Shown: in pieces, positions 1-4,673 of the stretch | Position numbering within the stretch: position 1 is the stretch's first letter | Layout of the letters: each line of letters opens with the position of its first letter | DNA from: GCA-2747515 sp964427825 | GTDB lineage: Bacteria; Patescibacteriota; Minisyncoccia; Moranbacterales; GCA-2747515 | Assembly: GCA_964427825.1 (NCBI GenBank) | Contig: CAYRUU010000045.1 | Coordinates: 1-5,418 of the forward strand | Direction of reading: 5' to 3' | Length of the DNA stretch: 5,418 nucleotides | Program-made: the position numbers and the translations under genes | The notes under the pieces: model-generated | What the model was told of the DNA's origin: nothing | The model's database searches: none | Seen by the model: only the letters and a program-made list of their open reading frames with translations

Positions 1-59
1 GCAAAGCGGTGTATGATGTCGTGCATCAAAAAATACGTCTCTTTGCCAATCTTGCGTGA
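1..59 (+). CDS. 3' end of an unidentified upstream gene (partial)
   Basis: An open frame enters from the left edge and ends at a TGA at 57-59. The visible tail reads KAVYDVVHQKIRLFANLA, a plausible amphipathic C-terminus whose codons resemble those of the next gene. Only 9 nt separate this stop from the tgt start, so the two genes would form an operon. The product cannot be recognised from 18 residues. The other two frames hit stops at 14-16 or run through into the tgt start region, so this frame is the best candidate, but a short read-in of this kind could arise by chance. Confidence 0.5.
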   Translation, partial: KAVYDVVHQKIRLFANLA

Positions 60-68
60 GTTTGACTT

Positions 69-1196
69 ATGGTATTTCAAGTGACACAACAGCGTGATAC
101 GATGCGTACGGGCACGGTGACGACGCGTCACGGTGTAGTGGTGACGCCGTTTTTTATGCCGGATGCGACGCGTGCAAGTGTGCGTGGGCTGACAAATGCA
201 CAGTTGCGTAGTGTGGGTGTTGTGCCGATGGTGGTCAATACGTATCATCTTCTTTTGCAGCCAGGCGTGGATCTTGTGCGTAGTGCCGGCGGTGTGCATC
301 GCTTTATGCAGTGGGATGGTCCACTTCTGTCGGACAGTGGCGGCTATCAAGTGTATTCATTGATTCACAAAAACGCCTCGCTGGGGAAGATTACGGAAGA
401 AGGCGCCGTTTTCAAAAGTGTGTTAGATGGCCGCACGCATATCTTGACGCCAGAAAAAGCGATCAGTATCCAGTTTGATCTTGGTGTGGATATGATGGTG
501 ATGTTGGATGATCCGCGTCCCAACGATGCATCACGCGCGGTGTTTGAGGGTGCTGTGGAGCGTACGATACGATGGGCGCAGCGATGCAAGGATGAGTATG
601 ATCGTCAGGTTGCGGCGCGCGGTATGGACGATACATCACGACCGCTGCTTTTTGGTGTTGTGCAGGGCGGTCTGTTTGCAGATTTGCGCACACAGTGTGC
701 CAAGGCGCTCCATGACATCGGTTGCGACGGCTATGGTTTTGGTGGGCGACATGTGGACACAGATGGACGATTTATGGAGGATATTGTTGCCCATACTGCG
801 ACAAGTATCGCATCCGATGCACCGCGGTTTGCGCTTGGGATCGGGACGCCGTCGGATATCGTACGGTGCCACACGGTCGGGTGGGACATGTTTGACTGTG
901 TGATTCCCACACGTGAGGGGCGACATGGGCGGTTGTTTGTGTACACACACCAGGATCATGCGCAGGTGCGCCACGCACCAGATGATTTTTACCATACTGT
1001 CAATATTGCCAATGCGCAGTATCGGCAAGATTTTTCGCCGATTGATCCGACATGTACGTGCTATGCGTGCGCCAATCACACGCGGGCGTACATCCATCAC
1101 CTGTTTCGTGTCGGCGAACCGTTGGGCGCGCAATTGGCGGCACTACACAACTTACGTTTTTTTATGCGGTTGATGGAATTGTTGCGTATTGTATAA
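69..1196 (+). CDS. tgt: tRNA-guanine(34) transglycosylase (queuine tRNA-ribosyltransferase)
   Basis: Tgt exchanges the guanine at wobble position 34 of GUN-anticodon tRNAs (Asp, Asn, His, Tyr) for a 7-deazaguanine in the queuosine pathway. It is cytosolic and has a TIM-barrel fold. The 375-residue length fits bacterial Tgt. Visible landmarks are VVTPFFMPDAT near residue 24, DSGGYQ at 89-94 (D89 is the family's general acid/base), MLDDP at 145-149, VVQGG at 197-201, and FDCVIPTR at 275-282 (D276 is the nucleophile position). The zinc site is C329-x-C331-x2-C334 plus H360, with the 26-residue C-to-H spacing known from Zymomonas Tgt. The start at 69 is chosen because the residues before MRTGTV still align with the family N-terminus. 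No strong Shine-Dalgarno is visible. Unusually, the base-recognition loop, normally GGLxVGE, reads GGRHVD (225-230), and NARNG is replaced by EGRHG. The exact base substrate is therefore uncertain, while the family call is secure. Confidence 0.95.
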   Translation: MVFQVTQQRDTMRTGTVTTRHGVVVTPFFMPDATRASVRGLTNAQLRSVGVVPMVVNTYHLLLQPGVDLVRSAGGVHRFMQWDGPLLSDSGGYQVYSLIHKNASLGKITEEGAVFKSVLDGRTHILTPEKAISIQFDLGVDMMVMLDDPRPNDASRAVFEGAVERTIRWAQRCKDEYDRQVAARGMDDTSRPLLFGVVQGGLFADLRTQCAKALHDIGCDGYGFGGRHVDTDGRFMEDIVAHTATSIASDAPRFALGIGTPSDIVRCHTVGWDMFDCVIPTREGRHGRLFVYTHQDHAQVRHAPDDFYHTVNIANAQYRQDFSPIDPTCTCYACANHTRAYIHHLFRVGEPLGAQLAALHNLRFFMRLMELLRIV

Positions 1197-1197
1197 T
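1170..1197 (+). promoter_or_regulatory. Predicted sigma70-type promoter for pgeF
   Basis: TTGATG (1170-1175) and a perfect TATAAT (1192-1197) are separated by 16 nt. The -10 overlaps the TAA stop of tgt (1194-1196). The expected start of transcription is around 1204, giving a leader of only about 17 nt before the ATG at 1221 and no obvious Shine-Dalgarno. pgeF could therefore be transcribed independently of tgt as well as by read-through. This rests on motif match only. Confidence 0.55.
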
Positions 1198-1220
1198 GAT
1201 GTGGTGACTCTTATCATATA

Positions 1221-1952
1221 ATGATGTTTACATTTTTTACGGACCAAGAAAAGATTGTTGGGGCGATGTCAACGGCACAAGATGGTAATATGAAATTGCG
1301 CGAGGATGCAGCACACGATGATGTGGTATGCAATCGTCGCGCATTTTATGAGCGGCTACGTATTCCGTATGAGCGCGTGGTATCGGCTGGCATTACGCAC
1401 GGATCGGCGGTTTCTGTTGTGCCGGATGTGGCGCGTACATGGTATCCGCATACTGATGCACTTGTGACACGTGCCAAGGAAACATATCTTGCCATTACGA
1501 CGGCGGACTGCTTTCCTGTGTTGCTGTACGATCCACACGCGGAAGTGATTGGCATTGCACATGCGGGATGGCGCGGTATTGTGACCAATATTGTCCCAAA
1601 GACTATCACGATGATGGAGTCTATCGGCGCCAATCGTGACAGTATCCACATGGAGATCGGTCCGGGTATTTCACAAAACAGCTTTGAATTTGATTTCAAA
1701 GAGATGATCACGCACTTTGGATTGTACAATCAGGACAAGTATGTTGTGCCTGGGAGCACGATTGAAAAAGTGCGCGTCAATTTGCAGCAGATCATTTTGG
1801 ATCAAGCGACGCAGTCCGGGCTGCAACTGCATGACATCAAAGGCTGTTCGGCGTGTACATTTTTGGATGATTCGCTTTATTCGGCGCGACGCCACGGCGG
1901 TGACTCATTTAGCGCCATGGTAAGTATCTTGGGGATGCGCAACAGTGCGTAA
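1221..1952 (+). CDS. pgeF: Laccase-domain purine nucleoside phosphorylase, YfiH/PgeF family
   Basis: This family (formerly 'multi-copper polyphenol oxidase, laccase domain') phosphorolyses adenosine and inosine. The E. coli member YfiH/PgeF is also linked to removal of mis-incorporated L-Ser from peptidoglycan precursors. The protein has 243 residues, the usual size. The metal-site residues are all present: H60 in ITHGS, C97 in TADC, and H114 in IAHAGWRG, with the same 17-residue C-to-H spacing as E. coli C107/H124. Other family blocks are IGPGIS (146-151), CSAC (209-212) and SARRHGGDSFSAMVSILGMR near the C-terminus, equivalent to the family's F(S/F)YRRDGxxGR block. The start at 1221 (or the adjacent ATG at 1224) keeps the N-terminal strand FTFFTDQEKIVGAMSTAQDG, which aligns with the family's FSTRxGG region; starting at 1266 would delete it. 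It lies 24 nt after tgt and has its own promoter. The linkage to tgt has no obvious metabolic logic. Confidence 0.93.
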   Translation: MMFTFFTDQEKIVGAMSTAQDGNMKLREDAAHDDVVCNRRAFYERLRIPYERVVSAGITHGSAVSVVPDVARTWYPHTDALVTRAKETYLAITTADCFPVLLYDPHAEVIGIAHAGWRGIVTNIVPKTITMMESIGANRDSIHMEIGPGISQNSFEFDFKEMITHFGLYNQDKYVVPGSTIEKVRVNLQQIILDQATQSGLQLHDIKGCSACTFLDDSLYSARRHGGDSFSAMVSILGMRNSA

Positions 1953-2024
1953 TTCCGAAGGATGCGGTGTACTGCAGGATAAAAAGCTACAGAATTCACG
2001 CGCGGAGGTGTGGATCTGTAAGAG

Positions 2025-2053
2025 TTGTCAAAATAGTTTTTTGTGCGTAGAAT
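2025..2053 (+). promoter_or_regulatory. Predicted sigma70-type promoter of the methyltransferase gene
   Basis: TTGTCA (2025-2030) is followed after exactly 17 nt by TAGAAT (2048-2053). The predicted transcription start is about 2060, leaving a leader of roughly 40 nt before the ATG at 2099. This is the only good promoter match in the 146-bp gap after pgeF and indicates that the accessory block starts a new transcription unit. No terminator with a T-run is visible between the pgeF stop and this promoter. The rest of the gap (1953-2024) shows nothing recognisable apart from a GAATTC at 1992-1997. Confidence 0.6.
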
Positions 2054-2098
2054 AGATGAAATTACACATGAAATACCGTTATTTACGTAGAGCACTCT

Positions 2099-3223
2099 AT
2101 GGCAAACCACAACCTCACCAAAGCAAAAAACGCCAAAAACGACGAATTCTATACGCAATTTGAAGATATCCAAAAAGAAATCAACGCATACATAGAATAC
2201 GATCCCAACACATTTCGCAACAAAGTCGTCTACTGTAACTGTGACGATCCCTATGAAAGCAAATTCTTTCAATACTTCGTACTAAACTTCAAAGCACTAG
2301 GACTCAAAAGCCTCATCACCACCAGCTACAAACCATCACCTATTGCCAACACACAACTATCCCTCTTTGGCAATCACAAAACCATCCAACCAAAAAAAGG
2401 ACGACCAAAAGTCACCGCCAACCGCTTCATCCTCAATGATGTCGGAGACTACAACAATGATGGCGCATTCAACGCAAAAGACGTCGCACTACAACTACAA
2501 GAAAACAAAAACAACGAATGGGCACCACTAGAAGAAGATGGTGACTTTCGTTCTCAAGAATGCATTGATCTACTCACACAAGCAGATATCGTTGTTACCA
2601 ATCCGCCGTTTTCACTCTTTCGGGAATATATAAAACAATTATCAGACTATGAGAAAAAGTTTGTAATTATTGGAAATAAAAACATTATAACTTACAAGGA
2701 GGTTTTTCCGCTTATTAAAAATAATAAAATGTGGGTTGGCACAACCAGCTTTAATAAAGATATCCTTTTTATAGCTCCGCCAAACGCTGATCTTAGCAGT
2801 AAGCCAAAAACAGCAATTCGGGAGGTGGATGGTGTTACTTATCTACGTTCGCCTTCTGTTTGGTTCACAAATCTTGACCATGGGCGCCGTCATCAACCGT
2901 TGCAATTGATGACGATGGCAGATAATAAAAAATTTAATAGAAAAGTTCAGAAAAGCAAAACATGCTACAAAAAATATGACAACTACGATGCGATTGAGGT
3001 TTCTTTTACCGACGCTATTCCAAGTGATTACGACGGCGTGATGGGCGTACCAATTAGTTTTTTGGATAAATACAATCCGGATCAGTTTGAGATTTTGGGG
3101 GCGACAGAAAGCGAGGGTAGGGGTTTTTCAAATGGACTTTGGGACGAATCAAGTAAAGTTTCACAACCACTTGTAGAGGGCAGTAGGGTTTATAAGAGGA
3201 TTTTTATTAGGTTTAAGAAATAA
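2099..3223 (+). CDS. EcoRI-family DNA adenine-N6 methyltransferase (M of a putative R-M pair)
   Basis: The 374-residue protein resembles M.EcoRI throughout: DEFYTQFEDI (15-24), VVYCNCDDP (43-51), the GDGDFRS-like EDGDFRS (146-152), DIVVTNPPFSLFREY (163-177), ITYKEVFPLIKNNK (197-210), FTNLD (256-260), KYDNYDAI (292-299), YDGVMGVPISFLDKYNPDQFE (311-331) and a C-terminal RIFIRFKK. NPPF (168-171) is catalytic motif IV of N6-adenine methylases. It should transfer a methyl group from AdoMet to adenine in a short palindromic site, but the target is not deducible. It is about 50 residues longer than M.EcoRI. Part of the excess is an insert around 85-140 that contains an EF-hand-like loop (117-128). 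The coding strand is C/A-rich up to about 2590 and then AT-rich with T-ending codons, suggesting a mosaic gene. The start at 2099 has only a weak TAGAG about 6 nt upstream. It is read here as the protective partner of the DUF262-HNH gene downstream. Confidence 0.93.
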   Translation: MANHNLTKAKNAKNDEFYTQFEDIQKEINAYIEYDPNTFRNKVVYCNCDDPYESKFFQYFVLNFKALGLKSLITTSYKPSPIANTQLSLFGNHKTIQPKKGRPKVTANRFILNDVGDYNNDGAFNAKDVALQLQENKNNEWAPLEEDGDFRSQECIDLLTQADIVVTNPPFSLFREYIKQLSDYEKKFVIIGNKNIITYKEVFPLIKNNKMWVGTTSFNKDILFIAPPNADLSSKPKTAIREVDGVTYLRSPSVWFTNLDHGRRHQPLQLMTMADNKKFNRKVQKSKTCYKKYDNYDAIEVSFTDAIPSDYDGVMGVPISFLDKYNPDQFEILGATESEGRGFSNGLWDESSKVSQPLVEGSRVYKRIFIRFKK

Positions 3224-3228
3224 ATTGC

Positions 3229-3257
3229 GCTGGAGCGGGTTTGTAGCCCGGTCCATT
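3229..3257 (+). repeat. Left REP copy (inverted repeat arm)
   Basis: 29 bp, reverse-complement identical to 3852-3880. It contains GCTGG (3229-3233), seven bases, then TTGTAG (3241-3246). It folds as an imperfect hairpin: GGA and CGGG pair with CCCG and TCC around the loop, with one G/G mismatch. It includes GTAG, the tetranucleotide conserved at the foot of gammaproteobacterial REPs, although here it lies in the loop. Confidence 0.85.
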
Positions 3258-3270
3258 AGTTTAAAAACAC

Positions 3271-3298
3271 ATGATCCGATCTACAAGATCGGACCAGC
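3271..3298 (-). repeat. Inner REP-like copy with a diverged but compensated stem
   Basis: Aligned without gaps to the right REP (3853-3880), it matches at 19 of 28 positions. CTACAA (3281-3286), N7 and CCAGC (3294-3298) keep identical spacing. The stem is a perfect 8-bp pairing, TCCGATCT with AGATCGGA around an ACA loop, on the same symmetry axis as the right REP. Three stem pairs differ from the right copy while still pairing (A-T to G-C, T-A to G-C, and T-A to A-T). Confidence 0.7.
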
Positions 3299-3301
3299 GA
3301 A

Positions 3302-3319
3302 GATCCGATTTATCGGATC
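3302..3319. repeat. Perfect hairpin GATCCGAT-TT-ATCGGATC
   Basis: An 8-bp perfect inverted repeat with a two-base centre, 3 nt after the inner REP copy. It reuses the same GATCCGAT arm but lacks CTACAA and CCAGC. It may be a degraded third REP, a transcript-blocking hairpin upstream of the transposase gene, or part of the transposase binding region. Confidence 0.6.
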
Positions 3320-3344
3320 AGTAAAAGGCGATAAGCTTAGCATT

Positions 3345-3848
3345 ATGCCCACGATCAAAATCAGCAAAGACGATCCGTATAGCAGTTATTTTTTGACGTT
3401 CACGGTAAAAAACTGGTTTTATATTTTTGATCGTCACAATCGATGGGACATTCTTGCCGATTCTTTGGCATTTTGTCGCAAGAATCAACATATGAAAATT
3501 TTTGGTTTTGTGTTTATGCTGAATCATATGCATGTGATCGTGCACAGCGAAGATGCAATCGGATTCGTCAGAAGTTTCAAAGGTTTTACGTCAAAAGAAA
3601 TGAGAAAAAATATTCGGCGAACAGAGCCAACGGTGGAGAAATTGTTTACGGATGAAAAGGGCAGCTTTAGTTTATGGAAACCGAGTAATATGCCAAAGCG
3701 CATTGAGTCGGAAAAGTTTTTGTTGCAGAAATTGGCGTATATGCATAATAATCCTGTTAAAAAGCAGTATGTGGCTAAGACGGAGGATTGGTATTGGTCA
3801 AGCGCAAATGAAAATTGTAGACTAAAAGCGGATTATTTATGGGAGTAA
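3345..3848 (+). CDS. REP-associated tyrosine transposase (RAYT, IS200-like Y1/HUH family)
   Basis: A single-strand-specific Y1 transposase that recognises folded REP sequences, cleaving through a 5'-phosphotyrosine. With the ATG at 3345 it is 167 residues long, typical of RAYTs. The opening FLTFTVKNWFYIF corresponds to the family's first strand and loop. The HUH pair is H61-M-H63 inside FMLNHMHVIVH, the same HMH form as E. coli YafM/RayT. The catalytic tyrosine is Y132 in AYMHNNPVKK, matching the family block Y-I-x-x-NPV. The ending DWYWSSA (148-154) is also typical. The frame stays open back to 3225, but the upstream part would translate the terminal repeat and the hairpins, so 3345 is preferred. 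No strong ribosome site is seen; GGCG at 3327-3330 is a poor candidate. All catalytic residues are present, so the protein may be active. Confidence 0.88.
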   Translation: MPTIKISKDDPYSSYFLTFTVKNWFYIFDRHNRWDILADSLAFCRKNQHMKIFGFVFMLNHMHVIVHSEDAIGFVRSFKGFTSKEMRKNIRRTEPTVEKLFTDEKGSFSLWKPSNMPKRIESEKFLLQKLAYMHNNPVKKQYVAKTEDWYWSSANENCRLKADYLWE

Positions 3849-3851
3849 ACA

Positions 3852-3880
3852 AATGGACCGGGCTACAAACCCGCTCCAGC
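3852..3880 (-). repeat. Right REP copy (inverted repeat arm)
   Basis: Perfect 29-bp reverse complement of 3229-3257, starting 3 nt after the transposase stop codon (3846-3848). It contains CTACAA (3863-3868), N7, CCAGC (3876-3880). Being GC-rich and hairpin-forming, it could also attenuate transcription leaving the transposase gene, although no T-run follows. Confidence 0.85.
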
Positions 3881-3886
3881 ATTAAA

Positions 3887-3914
3887 TTCACGCTTTTCTT
3901 GCAAAAATCGTGAA
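3887..3914. other. Stem-loop outside the right REP end
   Basis: TTCACG (3887-3892) pairs with CGTGAA (3909-3914). Between them, TTTT and AAAA can extend the stem around a short CTTGC loop with a small asymmetric bulge. It is too AT-rich in the upper stem, and lacks a trailing T-run, for a classic terminator. It may be a weak terminator, an operator, or the kind of palindrome into which REP elements insert. The purine-rich stretch that follows (about 3911-3963) holds nothing recognisable. Confidence 0.35.
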
Positions 3915-3963
3915 AGTAGTGTGAAATGGGGGAAGGAAATGAGAGGGTTTTTTGGAGAAGGGC

Positions 3964-4007
3964 GTGTGGGGCATTGGCATGGGCAGTGATCCTGCCACAC
4001 GTATAAT
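3964..4007 (+). promoter_or_regulatory. Possible promoter and operator region of the DUF262-HNH gene
   Basis: A perfect TATAAT (4002-4007) lies 22 nt before the ATG at 4030, the same geometry as at pgeF. The -35 is poor: ATGGGC sits at 17-nt spacing, while a better TTGGCA (3974-3979) is 22 nt away, which is too far. Immediately upstream, GTGTGG (3964-3969) and CCACAC (3995-4000) form an inverted repeat, with a nested GGCAG/CTGCC stem (3982-3986 and 3992-3996). A weak -35 beside a symmetric element would suit a promoter needing or blocked by a regulator, but this is inference. Confidence 0.4.
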
Positions 4008-4029
4008 CAATATCTCACAGCAGCAGCAC

Positions 4030-4640
4030 ATGAAAACAACATTGCGTACCGACATTACGATCAAAGATCTTTGTGAGGGATTTGTGTACAATGAATTGGA
4101 GGGTAAGGGACTTTTTGGTTTGTCGGGTACATTGACAATCCAGCCGGAGTATCAACGCAATTATATTTACGCTGATGGCAAAAAGGATGTGGCGGTGATC
4201 GAGTCTATTTTAAATGGTTATCCGTTGGGACTCATCTATTTCAATACTGTTGCGGCGGGCACATTTGAGGTGTTGGATGGGCAGCAGCGTATTACGAGCA
4301 TTGGGCGTTATAGGACAGGAAAATTTGCAGTCAAGGACGAGAATGGCATGGAGCAGTTTTTTCATGGTTTAGCAGCAGACAAGCAGAAGAAAATTTTAGA
4401 TACGACGCTTTTGATCTATGAGTGTGAGGGGGAAGAGAGTGAGATTAAGAAATGGTTTGAAACCATCAATATTGTGGGTGTGCCGTTGAGTGTACAGGAA
4501 CGACGCAATGCGATTTACTCCGGGCCGTTTGTGACATTGGGCAAGGAGGAATTTAGCAATTCGCAAAACGCCAATGTGCAGAAGTGGAGTGCATATATTT
4601 CCGGTAGTCGTATGCACGTCGTGAGCCATTATATCGTCTA
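4030..4640 (+). CDS. DUF262-HNH endonuclease, N-terminal part (DUF262 domain), truncated by assembly gap
   Basis: The N-terminal DUF262 domain belongs to the ParB/Srx-like nucleotide-binding group also found in GmrS-type restriction proteins. Landmarks are IQPEYQRNYIY (37-47), a helix ending IESILNGYPLGLIYFN (57-72) and the signature DGQQR (83-87) in VLDGQQRITS. The domain is thought to bind and hydrolyse nucleotide and couple this to DNA cutting by the HNH domain encoded after the gap. The ATG at 4030 is preferred over earlier in-frame starts such as the TTG at 3952, because the upstream residues look random and MKTTLRTDITIKDLCEGF suits a protein start. Sequence is trustworthy to about residue 193 (4608). 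The last residues before the Ns (4609-4640) do not fit the continuation and are probably a misassembled tail. It lies downstream of the methyltransferase and the REP element and is read as the restriction partner. Confidence 0.85.
4586..4608 (+). repeat. Left copy of the 23-bp duplicate flanking the assembly gap
   Basis: Matches 4651-4673 at 22 of 23 positions (T at 4605 versus C at 4670, both Gly codons). The two copies encode the same residues, SAYISGS, in different frames of the scaffold. This looks like one genomic segment present at both contig ends, not a biological repeat. Confidence 0.8.
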
Positions 4641-4650
4641 NNNNNNNNNN
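4641..4650. other. Assembly gap (10 Ns)
   Basis: Ten unknown bases join two contigs. The number is a conventional filler, not a measured length. The flanking duplicate indicates that the true distance may be negative: the contigs probably overlap and the gap should be closed by merging 4586-4608 with 4651-4673. Confidence 0.97.
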
Positions 4651-4673
4651 GGAGTGCATATATTTCCGGCAGT
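4651..4673 (+). repeat. Right copy of the 23-bp duplicate flanking the assembly gap
   Basis: Starts directly after the Ns and repeats 4586-4608 with one silent difference. It is followed by the natural continuation of the protein (VNRQDFWERALEW), so this contig end appears to be the correct one. Confidence 0.8.

Larger units (their letters stand above)
3229..3880 (+). mobile_element. REPtron-like element: RAYT gene bounded by inverted REP sequences
   Basis: A 652-bp unit bounded by perfect 29-bp inverted repeats (3229-3257 and 3852-3880), extendable inward by GTTTA/TAAAC after one mismatch. It encodes one HUH/Y1 transposase of the RAYT family. A third REP-like hairpin lies just inside the left end in inverted orientation, giving a paired (BIME-like) left end and a single right end. 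The unit begins 5 nt after the methyltransferase stop and ends 149 nt before the endonuclease start, so it sits between the two genes. No target duplication is expected for Y1 enzymes, and I see none that is convincing (AAATT occurs on both sides, but at different distances). RAYT genes are usually domesticated single copies that service non-autonomous REPs elsewhere in the genome. Confidence 0.75.

Noticed and set aside
636..1133. A 165-codon minus-strand frame inside tgt, and other long antisense frames across the window
   Set aside because: They lie opposite a well-conserved gene, have no ribosome site or family resemblance, and arise from the codon bias of the real gene.
2056..2163. A 35-codon basic ORF overlapping the methylase start in another frame (possible leader peptide)
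   Set aside because: Its first ATG lies upstream of the predicted transcription start, it has no ribosome site, and its Lys/Arg/Gln-rich content is what the A/C-rich methylase sequence yields when read out of frame.
3225..3344. N-terminal extension of the transposase frame back to 3225
   Set aside because: It would translate the terminal REP and two hairpins; the family N-terminus is already complete from the ATG at 3345.
3222..3888. AAATT on both sides of the REP element as a target-site duplication
   Set aside because: The copies are at different distances from the repeat ends, the motif is AT-rich and short, and Y1 transposases do not create duplications.
1993..3893. A 9-bp repeat AATTCACGC upstream of both the methylase (1993) and the nuclease (3885) as a shared regulator site
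   Set aside because: Two gaps of about 150 bp give a 9-bp match by chance in nearly one case in ten, and the copies sit at different distances from their promoters.
3952..4029. 26-residue N-terminal extension of the DUF262 protein from a TTG
   Set aside because: The residues look random, the predicted -10 lies inside the extension, and the ATG at 4030 gives a natural start.
4605..4616. Sequencing adapter at the contig end (TCGTATGC resembles part of a common adapter)
   Set aside because: Only eight bases match and the following bases diverge.
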